NCBI GenBank assembly: GCA_035541895.1
Contig: DATKMK010000109.1
Span: 1 to 64,000 of the forward strand
DNA: 64,000 nt
Reading direction: 5' to 3'
Origin: DATKMK01 sp035541895
Lineage (GTDB): Bacteria; Desulfobacterota; Binatia; HRBIN30; JACQVA1
Shown: positions 55,355 to 63,965 of the stretch, one piece after another
Numbering within the stretch: position 1 is the stretch's first letter
Layout: every line of letters begins with the position of its first letter
Made by a program: the position numbers and the translations under genes
The notes under the pieces: generated by a model
The model's input: the letters and a program-made list of their open reading frames with translations, nothing else
Database searches by the model: none
What the model was told of the DNA's origin: nothing

Positions 55355-56482
55355 CTACGACGCCTCCATCAAGGTCAAGAAGCGCTGGAACAGATAATTC
55401 GCATCGTGCGGGCCGGGCGACGCTTCGGGATGGTACTGCACCGAGAACAGCCGCGCATCGGGCGCGGCCAGACCTTCGACGGTCTGATCGTTGAGGTTGA
55501 CGTGCGTGAGTTGCGCGACGCCCTTCAGCGAGTCGACATCGACCGCGAATCCGTGGTTCTGGCTGGTGATCTCGACTTTCTTCGTGGTCAGGTCCATCAC
55601 CGGCTGATTCCCGCCGTGATGACCGAACTTGAGCTTGTACGTGCGACCGCCGAGCGCGAGGCCGAGCATTTGATGCCCGAGACAGATGCCGAAGATCGGG
55701 CGCGCACCGATGAGATCGCGCACGATTCCCGCGTACGGCCCTACGTCAGGATCGCCCGGCCCGTTGGAGAGGAAGATGCCGTCCGGCTTCATCGCCAGCA
55801 CGTCGCCGGCCGGCGTCGCGGCGGGCACGACGCGCACGCCAAATCCACTGTCGACAAGATTGCGTAGGATGTTGCGCTTGATGCCGTAGTCGTACGCGAC
55901 CACGAACGGTTTCTGGTTCGTGGCGTCCGGTTTGTGGCTGAGTCGCCGGTAGCCGCCATCCAGCGACCACGTTCCTTCAACCCAGTCGTACGGGCCGCTG
56001 CACGTAACTTCTCTGACCAAATCGCGACCGATCAGTCCCGGCGACGCCTTCGCCTTTTCGACCAGTCGTTTCGGATCGAGATCGACGGTCGACAGCACCG
56101 CCTCCTGCGCGCCGAACTCGCGCAAGCGCCGCACCAGCGCGCGCGTATCGATTCCTTGGATCGCGGGGATGCCGCCGGCGACGAGATATTCGCGCAGTGT
56201 CTGCCGCGCGCGCCAGTTGCTCGGCTGTTCCCAATACTCCTTGACGATGAAGCCCTGCAGAAAGATGCGCGCCGACTCGACGTCTTCGGGATTGACGCCG
56301 ACGTTGCCGATCTCCGGATAGGTCATCGCCACCAACTGGCCGCGGTACGAGGGGTCGGTGAGGATCTCTTGGTAGCCGGTCATCGCGGTGTTGAAGACCA
56401 CCTCGCCGACCGCCTCGCCCTCGGCGCCGAACGACTCACCGGCGAAGATCGTCCCGTCCGCAAGCGCCAGCATTGCCTTCAT
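55355..56482 (-). CDS. carA: Carbamoyl-phosphate synthase, small (glutaminase) subunit
   Basis: A 375-residue class I amidotransferase that frees ammonia from glutamine for CarB. The N-terminal CarA domain has EVVFNTAMTGYQEILTDPSY; the glutaminase has the nucleophile Cys in FGICLGHQMLGLA and the His-Glu pair in QYHPEASPGPHD. The ATG overlaps the pyrC stop by four bases (ATGA). Confidence 0.96.
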   Translation of the reverse strand: MKAMLALADGTIFAGESFGAEGEAVGEVVFNTAMTGYQEILTDPSYRGQLVAMTYPEIGNVGVNPEDVESARIFLQGFIVKEYWEQPSNWRARQTLREYLVAGGIPAIQGIDTRALVRRLREFGAQEAVLSTVDLDPKRLVEKAKASPGLIGRDLVREVTCSGPYDWVEGTWSLDGGYRRLSHKPDATNQKPFVVAYDYGIKRNILRNLVDSGFGVRVVPAATPAGDVLAMKPDGIFLSNGPGDPDVGPYAGIVRDLIGARPIFGICLGHQMLGLALGGRTYKLKFGHHGGNQPVMDLTTKKVEITSQNHGFAVDVDSLKGVAQLTHVNLNDQTVEGLAAPDARLFSVQYHPEASPGPHDANYLFQRFLTLMEAS

Positions 56483-57792
56483 GCCGACTTCCTTCTGCGC
56501 CCGCTAATCGTGGCGCGATGGACGACGCGCCCGCCGACGATGGTGGCGACGGCTTGCCCTTCCATCTCCCAGCCGCCGAACGGCGTGTTACGGCTCTTCG
56601 ACGCAAACACCGCCGGATCAACCCGCCAGCGGCGTTTGGGATCGATGATGGCGATGTCGGCCGGCGCTCCGACGCTCAGCGAGCCGCCCGGCACGCCGAG
56701 AATCCGCGCCGGGTTGGTGCTCATGGCACGAATGAGCGTATCGATCGGAATATCGGCTTCGGCAATGAGTCGGAGCGCGAGCGGCAACGCAGTTTCGAGT
56801 CCGACGATGCCATTGAGCGCCGCGTCGAATTCGACGTCTTTCTCGTCGCGATGATGCGGCGCGTGATCGCTTGCAATGACATCGAGCGTCCCGTCACGAA
56901 TACCGGCGCGCACGGCGGCAACGTCACTCTCGCAGCGCAGCGGCGGATTCATCTTGGCGTTGGTGTTGTACCCGTCGACCGCCGCGTCGGTGAGCGTGAA
57001 ATGATGCGGCGACGCTTCGCCGGTCACCGCGATGCCGCGCGCCTTGGCGCTGCGAATCAGCTCGACCGAGCCTGCGGCGCTGACGTGCGCAATGTGCACG
57101 CGCCCGCCCGTTTGCTCGGCGAGCGCGATGTCGCGCGCGACCATCACCGTTTCGGCGGCTGACGGCACGCCCTTGAGTCCCAACCGCAACGACACCGCTC
57201 CTTCGTGCATCACGCCACCGCACGCGATGCCGCGGTCTTCCTCGTGGGCGATGACGGGAATGCCGAACATGCCGGCATACTCCAGCGCACGCCGCATCAA
57301 CTCGCCGCTCATGATCGGCTGGCCGTCGTCGGAGACCGCGACGATGCCTGCCCGCCGCATCTCGCCGATCTCGGCGAGCTGTTCGCCCTGCAGTCCCATC
57401 GTGACCGCGCCGATCGGATACACGCGCACGAGATTCGCCGCCCGCGCCTTTTCAATGATCGTTTCGGTCACGGCCGCCGAATCGTTCACCGGGTTCGTGT
57501 TGGCCATGCACGCCACTGCGGTGAAGCCGCCGACGGCAGCGGCGCGCGATCCGGTTTCGATGGTCTCCTTGTACTCGTAGCCCGGTTCGCGCAGGTGAAC
57601 GTGCATGTCGATCAAGCCCGGCACGACCAGGCAGCCGGTGGCGTCGAGCAGGTCCACGCCGCTTCCCGCGCCGTGTCCGGGCGCGGCGACCTCGACGATC
57701 TCGCCGTCGAGCACAAGCACGTCGCAGGACGCGTGCACACCGTTGGCGGGATCGACGACGGTACCGCCGGCGATGAGAAGGCGGCTGCTCAC
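56479..57792 (-). CDS. pyrC: Dihydroorotase (class I)
   Basis: A 437-residue zinc amidohydrolase closing carbamoyl aspartate to dihydroorotate. The HxH metal pair is in LIDMHVHLREPG; HEEDRGIA and HIAHVS hold further metal His, and the catalytic Asp is in VIASDHAPH. Size and sequence match class I (PyrC/PyrX-type) enzymes found beside pyrB. The GTG start overlaps pyrB by four bases and the end overlaps carA by four. Confidence 0.95.
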   Translation of the reverse strand: MSSRLLIAGGTVVDPANGVHASCDVLVLDGEIVEVAAPGHGAGSGVDLLDATGCLVVPGLIDMHVHLREPGYEYKETIETGSRAAAVGGFTAVACMANTNPVNDSAAVTETIIEKARAANLVRVYPIGAVTMGLQGEQLAEIGEMRRAGIVAVSDDGQPIMSGELMRRALEYAGMFGIPVIAHEEDRGIACGGVMHEGAVSLRLGLKGVPSAAETVMVARDIALAEQTGGRVHIAHVSAAGSVELIRSAKARGIAVTGEASPHHFTLTDAAVDGYNTNAKMNPPLRCESDVAAVRAGIRDGTLDVIASDHAPHHRDEKDVEFDAALNGIVGLETALPLALRLIAEADIPIDTLIRAMSTNPARILGVPGGSLSVGAPADIAIIDPKRRWRVDPAVFASKSRNTPFGGWEMEGQAVATIVGGRVVHRATISGRRRKSA

Positions 57793-58763
57793 CCGGCCCT
57801 CCGGCGCAGACGCGGCGCGTGGGCGACTGGCTGCGCCTCGCTTGCTTCTTGTTGCGCCCCGCTGACGAGCAAGTACAACACCGCCATGCGCAAGGCGACA
57901 CCGTTCGTCACCTGGTCCATGATGACCGAGTACGGGCCGTCCGCGACGTCGCTGGCGATTTCAATGCCGCGGTTGATCGGTCCGGGGTGCATGATGAGCA
58001 CGTCGGGCTTCGCGAGCCGCACGGCGGCCTGGTTCAAGCAGAAGTAGCGCGAGTATTCGTCGAGGCTGGGGAAGTAGTTGGCGCCTTGGCGTTCGCGCTG
58101 AATTCGGAGCGTCATGATCACGTCGACACCGCGCACGCCTTCGGCGAGATCGCTGGTCACCGCGGCCCATTCGCGCAACGCGCGCGGCAGAAGCGTCGGC
58201 GGACCGATCAATCGCACTTCAGCGCCGAGCGCGCGCAGCGCGTGGAGGTTCGAGCGGGCCACCCGGCTGTGCAAGATGTCGCCGACGATCGCGACCTTCA
58301 AATCGTCCAAGGATCCGCGCCGCTCGCGGATCGTCAGCAAGTCGAGCAGCGCTTGCGTCGGATGTTCATGGGCGCCGTCCCCGGCATTGATGATGGGACA
58401 CTCGACTCGCTGCGCCAGAAAATGCGGGGCACCCGAAGAGGGGTGGCGCAAGATGATGCCGTCGGGTCGCATCGCGGCGAGGTTGCGCGCGGTGTCGAGC
58501 AAGGTCTCGCCCTTCGTCACGCTGCTGGTTGAAGCCGACAAGCTGACGAAGTCGGCGCTCATGCGTTTGGCGGCGATCTCGAACGACACGCGCGTCCGCG
58601 TGCTCGCCTCGTAGAAGACCCCCACCACCGTTTTGCCGCGCAACGTCGGGACCTTCTTGATTTCGCGTTCCGAGATTTCTCGGAACGACGCGGCGGTGTC
58701 GAGGAGGTAGAGGATCTCCTCGCAACTCATTCCTTCCAGGCCGAGCAAGTGTCTGAACGTCAT
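57789..58763 (-). CDS. pyrB: Aspartate carbamoyltransferase, catalytic subunit
   Basis: A 324-residue enzyme joining carbamoyl phosphate and aspartate. The carbamoyl-phosphate loop is EASTRTRVSFEIAAKRM, the substrate loop GDGAHEHPTQALLDLLTI, and the aspartate domain has MHPGPINRGIEI. No pyrI regulatory subunit is present, so control probably rests on PyrR. It lies three bases after pyrR. Confidence 0.96.
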   Translation of the reverse strand: MTFRHLLGLEGMSCEEILYLLDTAASFREISEREIKKVPTLRGKTVVGVFYEASTRTRVSFEIAAKRMSADFVSLSASTSSVTKGETLLDTARNLAAMRPDGIILRHPSSGAPHFLAQRVECPIINAGDGAHEHPTQALLDLLTIRERRGSLDDLKVAIVGDILHSRVARSNLHALRALGAEVRLIGPPTLLPRALREWAAVTSDLAEGVRGVDVIMTLRIQRERQGANYFPSLDEYSRYFCLNQAAVRLAKPDVLIMHPGPINRGIEIASDVADGPYSVIMDQVTNGVALRMAVLYLLVSGAQQEASEAQPVAHAPRLRRRAG

Positions 58764-58766
58764 ACG

Positions 58767-59306
58767 TCAGTCCTCATCTCGGGTGATGGCGACTTCATCG
58801 CACCCGTCGCTTTCCACAAGGCGGACATGAACGGACTCGTTGACGGCCGTCGGCAAGTTCTTGCCGACATAGTCGGCGCGAATCGGCAACTCGCGGTGAC
58901 CGCGGTCGATGAGCACGACGAGCTGCACGTTCTGCGGCCGGCCGAAGTCGACGAGGGCATCGAGCGCGGCCCGCACGGTTCGGCCGGTGAAGAGCACGTC
59001 GTCGACGAGGAGGACGCGACGGCCGTCGATCGGGAACCGGATGTCGGTGCCTTTGACCGCCGGCTGCTGGCGCGCGCGGCTGAGGTCATCGCGGTACAGC
59101 GTGATGTCGATGATGCCGGTCGGCAGCTCGCTATGCTCGATCGCGGCGATCTTCGCGCGCAGGCGTTCGGCCAGATGGACACCGCGCGAGCGAATGCCCA
59201 CGAGCGCCAATCGCTCGGTGCCTCTGTTGCGCTCGAGAATCTCGTGGGCGATGCGTGTTAGCGCCCGCTCGACTCCCTGCGCATCCATGACCGCTCGCTC
59301 ACTCAC
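58767..59306 (-). CDS. pyrR: PyrR, pyrimidine operon attenuation regulator / uracil phosphoribosyltransferase
   Basis: A 179-residue RNA-binding protein of the PRTase fold. The PRPP loop is RVLLVDDVLFTGRTVRAAL; ALVGIRSRGVHLAERL opens the fold; RELPIRADYVGKNLPT is conserved in PyrR. With UMP bound it attaches to a stem-loop in pyr leader RNA and favours termination. Such a leader lies directly upstream. The GTG start follows GGAGGGGGCG; an ATG six codons later is possible. Confidence 0.96.
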   Translation of the reverse strand: MSERAVMDAQGVERALTRIAHEILERNRGTERLALVGIRSRGVHLAERLRAKIAAIEHSELPTGIIDITLYRDDLSRARQQPAVKGTDIRFPIDGRRVLLVDDVLFTGRTVRAALDALVDFGRPQNVQLVVLIDRGHRELPIRADYVGKNLPTAVNESVHVRLVESDGCDEVAITRDED

Positions 59307-59335
59307 CGCCCCCTCCTCGCGCCGTGCCTGCAGAC

Positions 59336-59365
59336 AAAAAAAAGCCCCCTCGCCGCCGAGGAGGC
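59336..59365 (-). terminator. Intrinsic terminator in the pyr leader (attenuator)
   Basis: On the minus strand GCCTCCTCG pairs with CGAGGGGGC (one G-T pair, 9 bp) around a 4-base loop, followed by eight T. It stands after the PyrR-binding loop and about 30 bases before the pyrR start, so it can only stop transcription before the operon. Confidence 0.9.
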
Positions 59366-59407
59366 ATTCACCGAGACACCAAGTTGTCGACCAATCTACT
59401 CATCGAA

Positions 59408-59440
59408 CCCCTTCCTGGCCTCACGGGACCAGCTTAAAGG
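59408..59440 (-). promoter_or_regulatory. PyrR-binding leader RNA element
   Basis: The minus strand reads CCTTTAAG, then CTGGTCCCGTGAGGCCAG as a hairpin, then GAAGGGG. The GTCC-N-GTGAGGC loop between CTTTAA and AAGG is the conserved PyrR-binding pattern (anti-antiterminator). It begins about 2 bases after the predicted transcription start. Confidence 0.88.
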
Positions 59441-59448
59441 TTTCGCGT

Positions 59449-59477
59449 CTTGTAACGCGCGCGTCCGAGCTTGTCAA
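59449..59477 (-). promoter_or_regulatory. Predicted sigma70-type promoter of the pyr operon
   Basis: Minus strand: TTGACA (59472-59477), a 17-base spacer, TACAAG (59449-59454). Start near 59442, giving a leader of about 135 bases to pyrR. No other gene is seen in 59307-59544. Confidence 0.7.
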
Positions 59478-59544
59478 TTCACTTCCGAGGCACTTCGATC
59501 GCGGTTTGCTCCCGACACGCCGAGCCTGTTAGCGTGCGACCGCG

Positions 59545-60624
59545 ATGACGCGCCAGCAGTTGTTCGCAGCCTTCTTCTTCGCCGCGTTGCTTTATCTGCT
59601 GTTTCAGTTCTACGTGATCTTCTCGGTCTTTCTCGTGCCGCTGAGTTGGGCCGCGCTGCTGGCGCTCGTTTTCTACCCGCTCAACGCGCGGCTCGTCGCC
59701 GTGGCGCGCGGGCGGGAGACGTTGGTGGCGTTTGGCCTGACCACGATCGTCATCGCAGTGGTCATCGTGCCGACGATTTTGATCACCGCGCTGCTGGCGT
59801 CGGAATCGGTCGCCGCCTACCAGCAACTGCAGACGCTGCTGATCTCGGGTCAGATGCCGGCGTTGATCGAACGCGCGTGGACGTGGTTCATCGAATCGCG
59901 CGTGGGCCAACTCTGGAATCACCTCGCCCCGCACATCAGCGCCTGGAACATCAACCTGAGCGCGACGGCGTTGAAGCTCGGCGACGCCGCGAGTTCGTTT
60001 TTGGTGGCGCAAGCGACCGGCATCGCCAAGAACGCCGTGCGGTTCGTGATGAATTTCTTCCTCACCACGTTCGCGTTGTTCTTTTTCTTTCGCGATGGCG
60101 AGCGACTCATTCACTCCGTCCGCGAGTTGATCCCGATGGCTCCCGAGCACAAGGCGGCAGTCTTCGAGCGCTTCGCCGAAACGTTGTCGGCGGTGATCCA
60201 AGGCACGCTGGCCACTGCGGCGGCGCAAGGGATCCTCGCGGGACTCGGCTTCTGGGCTCTCGGCGTCCCGTTCGCGGTGACGCTGGGCTGCGCGACCGCG
60301 TTTCTTTCGCTGCTCCCAATGGGCGCGGTGTTGGTATGGGCAAGCGTCGTCATCTACCTGCTGTTCGGCGGCGCAGTGATTCGAGCAATTCTGATGCTGA
60401 TCTGGGGCATGCTGGGTATCAGCGGAATCGACAACCTGGTTCGCCCGCTCGTCATCGGCGGTCGCGCACAGATTCCGACCGCGTTTCTCTTCTTCGGGAT
60501 ACTCGGGGGGCTTCAGGCGTACGGCTTCCTCGGTTTGTTCGTAGCTCCGGCGGTGATCGCGATCCTGTTCGCGTTCATCCGCATCTATCAGGAGTTGTAC
60601 GCGGTCGATTCGACCTCGCCGTGA
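59545..60624 (+). CDS. AI-2E family transporter (PerM-like)
   Basis: A 359-residue inner-membrane protein with about eight helices. The N-terminus LFAAFFFAALLYLLFQFYVIF and the block SWAALLALVFYPLNARL are typical; a soluble region (about 80-150) follows the third helix; GISGIDNLVRPLVIGGRAQIP and the Gly-rich FFGILGGLQAYGFLGLFVAP stretch are the family signature. Members export autoinducer-2-like or other small solutes or exchange sodium and protons; substrate unknown. Divergent from pyrR. Confidence 0.9.
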   Translation: MTRQQLFAAFFFAALLYLLFQFYVIFSVFLVPLSWAALLALVFYPLNARLVAVARGRETLVAFGLTTIVIAVVIVPTILITALLASESVAAYQQLQTLLISGQMPALIERAWTWFIESRVGQLWNHLAPHISAWNINLSATALKLGDAASSFLVAQATGIAKNAVRFVMNFFLTTFALFFFFRDGERLIHSVRELIPMAPEHKAAVFERFAETLSAVIQGTLATAAAQGILAGLGFWALGVPFAVTLGCATAFLSLLPMGAVLVWASVVIYLLFGGAVIRAILMLIWGMLGISGIDNLVRPLVIGGRAQIPTAFLFFGILGGLQAYGFLGLFVAPAVIAILFAFIRIYQELYAVDSTSP

Positions 60625-60635
60625 CGAGGCCCGCG

Positions 60636-61616
60636 TCAGCGGACGCTGACGGAGGATCGAATCGACGCGAAGAGCTGACCGCGCAAGACCTCTTCGGCCT
60701 CACGAACGAAGTCGGTCATCACTTCGGCCACGGGCTTGACCGTGCGAATCAATCCCATTCCCTGCCCGGCAGGCATGAAGTAGCGGTCCGGATCGGCATC
60801 GCCTTGATTGCCCATATAGTCCATGACGCCCTCGCGCGCCGAGTGCATCACCTGCATGGGGAACGGCTGGATCTCCTCCGTTCGTCGCTCCCACGATTCG
60901 TTGTAGCGATTGCGAATCGTGCGCGCCGGCTTGCCGGTGTAGCAGCGGGTCCGAATCGTGTCGGCTTCGCCGCTGTGCACGATCGCCTCGCGATATTTCG
61001 GTGCCGCATGCGCCTCGGGCGTCGCGATGAACCGCGTTCCGACCACCACGCCTTGCGCGCCAAGCGCCAGCGCCGCCACCAATTGACGCCCATCGGCGAT
61101 CCCGCCGGCGGCCAGCACCGGGATCTTCACCGCATCGACCACTTGCGGCACCAACGCCAGCGCGCCGATTTCGCCCGTGTGACCGCCTGCTTCGGTGCCC
61201 TGCGCGGCCACCACGTCGGCGCCCGCTTGCGCCGACTTCACCGCGTGCCGCACCTTGCCGATCATCACCACCACGATCATGCCGCGCTCGTGCATCTCGT
61301 CGATGAATTCCTGCGGCACAGCCAAGCCGGCGACGAAGATCTTCACGTTTTCCTCGAACACCACCTGCATCTGCGGCCGAATCATGTCCGGAATCGGCGC
61401 CAGCAAGTCGACGGCGAAGGGCTTGTCGGTCAACTCGCGGGTGAGTCGAATCTCGCGCCGCAGGCTTGCGGCATCGAGCGTCGCGGCGCCGATCACGCCG
61501 AGCCCGCCAGCGTTCGACACGGCGGCGACGAGCTTGTGCATCGAGACTCCACCCATGCCGGCAAGAACAATCGGGTACGTGATGCCGAAGAGATCGCAGA
61601 TCGGTGTATGCAACAT
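60636..61616 (-). CDS. Nitronate monooxygenase
   Basis: A 326-residue FMN-dependent TIM-barrel enzyme oxidising propionate-3-nitronate or other alkyl nitronates. TPICDLFGITYPIVLAGMGG opens the barrel, AQGTEAGGHTG carries the catalytic His, and PVLAAGGIADGRQLVAAL with GVVVGTRFIAT bind FMN phosphate. The stop lies 12 bases from the end of the convergent transporter gene. Homologues include enoyl-reductase-type flavoproteins, so the nitronate assignment is by family. Confidence 0.9.
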   Translation of the reverse strand: MLHTPICDLFGITYPIVLAGMGGVSMHKLVAAVSNAGGLGVIGAATLDAASLRREIRLTRELTDKPFAVDLLAPIPDMIRPQMQVVFEENVKIFVAGLAVPQEFIDEMHERGMIVVVMIGKVRHAVKSAQAGADVVAAQGTEAGGHTGEIGALALVPQVVDAVKIPVLAAGGIADGRQLVAALALGAQGVVVGTRFIATPEAHAAPKYREAIVHSGEADTIRTRCYTGKPARTIRNRYNESWERRTEEIQPFPMQVMHSAREGVMDYMGNQGDADPDRYFMPAGQGMGLIRTVKPVAEVMTDFVREAEEVLRGQLFASIRSSVSVR

Positions 61617-61775
61617 CGTGTGCTCCGGGTTTCGCAGCGGTTCGCTCCCGACAGTCAGCTAAACGGGTGGCAGGTTCGTGTCAATGCGCTTGGTCAGCGA
61701 CGCACGAAAGACGAGTGAATTCGCCTGCAACTTCGCGCGTCCGATGATAAAGGCGGCATCGAAGGGAGACCGGCT

Positions 61776-62495
61776 ATGTCAACGACTCGCGTTCACGTCA
61801 TCACGGCCATGCTGATTTGGCTCATCCCTCCTGTCGCGTCTGCCGACGACAAGGTCGAGCCGCGGCGAACGATCGCCGTGAGCGGCCAAGGCGAAGTCAA
61901 AGCCGCGCCGGACACGGTGCTGGTGTCGTTCGCGGTCGAAACCTCCGCCGCGCACGCCGGCGACGCGACGGCGGAGAACGCGAAGCGCAGCGCCGCCGTG
62001 AGCGCCGCGATCAAAGCCCTGCTCGATGCGAAGGACACGCTCACCACCTCCCGCTACGGTCTGGAACCGCGGTACGAGAATCCCAAGCCCGGCGAGCTGC
62101 GCGAGCCGCGCATCATCGGCTACGTGGCGCGCAACGAGGTGCAGGTTGAAAGTCACAAGATCGATGCGGTCGGCGCGTTGATCGACGCCGCGACCGGCGC
62201 CGGCGCCAATCGCATCAGTAGCTTGCAGTTCTCGCTCTCGCAGCGCGCCGAAGCTCAGCGCGCCGCGCTCGAAAAGGCCGGGAGCGACGCGCGCGCGCAA
62301 GCGGAAAGCGTGGCCAAGGGACTCGGCGTCCGTCTGAAGGGCGTGGTGTCGGCCGCCACTTCGGCGGCGCCGGTGCCGGTGCCGCGCTTCTTCGAGGCAC
62401 GCGCCATGGCCGCGGAGGCGCGGCCCGCCACGCCGATCGAACCGGGCGAGGTGAGCGTGAACGTCACGCTCCAGGTCACGTACGAGATTGAGTGA
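61776..62495 (+). CDS. SIMPL domain (DUF541) periplasmic protein
   Basis: A 239-residue exported protein. The signal peptide MSTTRVHVITAMLIWLIPPV is cut near ASA. The mature chain begins RRTIAVSGQGEVKAAPDTV, the hallmark of the SIMPL/DUF541 family (E. coli YggE, Brucella BP26), with RIIGYVARNEVQVE and the final VSVNVTLQVTYEIE strand. YggE lowers oxidative stress by an unclear route and BP26 forms a channel-like ring. GGGAG precedes the ATG at nine bases. Confidence 0.9.
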   Translation: MSTTRVHVITAMLIWLIPPVASADDKVEPRRTIAVSGQGEVKAAPDTVLVSFAVETSAAHAGDATAENAKRSAAVSAAIKALLDAKDTLTTSRYGLEPRYENPKPGELREPRIIGYVARNEVQVESHKIDAVGALIDAATGAGANRISSLQFSLSQRAEAQRAALEKAGSDARAQAESVAKGLGVRLKGVVSAATSAAPVPVPRFFEARAMAAEARPATPIEPGEVSVNVTLQVTYEIE

Positions 62496-62497
62496 AC

Positions 62498-63661
62498 TCA
62501 GTCGACGCCGCGCGCGTCGATTTCGATCAAGGCCGCTTGCAGCAAGTCGAGCGCCCGCTGCAGCCCCAGCAGGTCGATCCGCTCACGACTATCGGCTGCC
62601 GAATGAAGAAAGCGGATCCGGTTGTCGCCGTCACGCTGGCTCGCGAGCGTCACCGCCGGAACGCCCGCGGCTAGGAAGCTGCGCGCATCGGTCGTCACCG
62701 GTTGAATGTCCGGCACCAACCCCGAGTCACGAGCGATGCGCCGGTGGACTCGGTCGAGTGTGCGAATCAGAGCCGTCGACGCTTCATAGCGCCGCACCGG
62801 CGAGCGATCGCTGGTGAAGTAGCTCAAAAGCGGCCCGAATCCCCACCCCTCGGCGTTGATCGCGAAGGTGGGCACCAACACGTCATCACCGAGTTGCGCG
62901 ACGTAGCTCGCCGAGCCTTGGAGTCCAACCTCCTCGCCCGCGAACAGCACGATGCGCACCTCCGTGTGTTCGAGTTTGAGTGCGTTCGAGCCGAGCCGCT
63001 CGGCGAGTTGAACGAGGGTGGCTACCGACGCACCGTCATCCAGGGCTCCGGGGCTGCGGGCGGTCACGATCGCTCCGCCCGTCATCGCGACGAGAAACCC
63101 GGCGAAGTAAATCGGCACCACTGCCGCCCATTGCCGCACGTGGCGCTCGGCTCGCTGGCGCCGCCGACGCCACAATGCTGTGAGCGGCAGTGCGATCGCG
63201 AACAGCAGCATCGGCACGATCAGGAACTGAATCGGGGCGCGCTGGTAGTGATCGAGCAAATCGGTCTTGGTGTCGTAGTGGGCGGACAGAATCACGCGGC
63301 GCTGCAACTCTGCGACCGGAAACGTCGCCACCATATTGCGTTCGAGCACCGAGCCGATGCGACTCAAGAGTGGACAGTGCAACTCGTAGTCCGCGAGCAA
63401 GTACAGCGGCAACAACGCCGCCACGCACAACGCCGCGCCGAAACGGCGCCGCCACATCTGCACGAAAAACCACACCGCCAGCAGAAAACACACGACGCCG
63501 ACGATGCGGCCGGCATACGGCCGACAGACGAACTCATGAAGGCTAACGCGACAGCCGGTGGCGCGCAGGGTCCGCTCCAGGTAGCCCGCCACGTCGGCGA
63601 GCGCCGCGCTGCCGTTCTCGCGCGGCTTCAGCAACGCGTCGAGAGTTTCATCGACCGTCAT
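62498..63661 (-). CDS. M28-family zinc peptidase with embedded membrane helices
   Basis: About 387 residues. A short N-terminal piece (ALADVAGYLERTLRATGCRV) is followed by four membrane helices (for example IVGVVCFLLAVWFFVQM and FLIVPMLLFAIALPLTAL). The peptidase parts are VILSAHYDTKTDLLD, GALDDGASVATLVQLAERL, LFAGEEVGLQGSASYV, and a late His in FLHSAADSRE, giving the two-zinc ligands of M28. Helices 3 and 4 fall between the first His and the bridging Asp, an unusual split. A GTG at 63688 is an alternative start. The stop is two bases from the SIMPL gene. Confidence 0.82.
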   Translation of the reverse strand: MTVDETLDALLKPRENGSAALADVAGYLERTLRATGCRVSLHEFVCRPYAGRIVGVVCFLLAVWFFVQMWRRRFGAALCVAALLPLYLLADYELHCPLLSRIGSVLERNMVATFPVAELQRRVILSAHYDTKTDLLDHYQRAPIQFLIVPMLLFAIALPLTALWRRRRQRAERHVRQWAAVVPIYFAGFLVAMTGGAIVTARSPGALDDGASVATLVQLAERLGSNALKLEHTEVRIVLFAGEEVGLQGSASYVAQLGDDVLVPTFAINAEGWGFGPLLSYFTSDRSPVRRYEASTALIRTLDRVHRRIARDSGLVPDIQPVTTDARSFLAAGVPAVTLASQRDGDNRIRFLHSAADSRERIDLLGLQRALDLLQAALIEIDARGVD

Positions 63662-63690
63662 CGCGACATCGGATTCGGGCGCACGCACCG

Positions 63691-63873
63691 CTAGAGCCGG
63701 CGCCCGGTCTCGCCCGGCTCGCAGGTCCCCGGCCACGGATAGCTCACCGATCCCGTCCAACGATCGAGGACACCTTCCGCGTCTTCCCCGGCGAGAATGG
63801 TCGTGTAGCGAAAGCCGCAGGCAACGATCGCGGCCGCGGCCACAATCGCAATGGCCAACAGTAATTCGCGCAT
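63691..63873 (-). CDS. Small membrane or lipoprotein, hypothetical
   Basis: A 60-residue protein starting MRELLLAIAIVAAAAIVACG, with GGGGGT just before the ATG. The leader could be a membrane anchor or end in a weak lipobox (IVAC). The rest contains YPWPGTCEPGETGRRL. Function unknown. It precedes the M28 peptidase gene by a few bases and is probably read with it. Confidence 0.55.
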   Translation of the reverse strand: MRELLLAIAIVAAAAIVACGFRYTTILAGEDAEGVLDRWTGSVSYPWPGTCEPGETGRRL

Positions 63874-63965
63874 ACCCCCGCTTACCACGACGCATGACGT
63901 TGGTCATCGGGCATCAGTCAGCGCGATTTGCAATGACTTGCGCACCGGTGCATCGTAGGCCCGCG

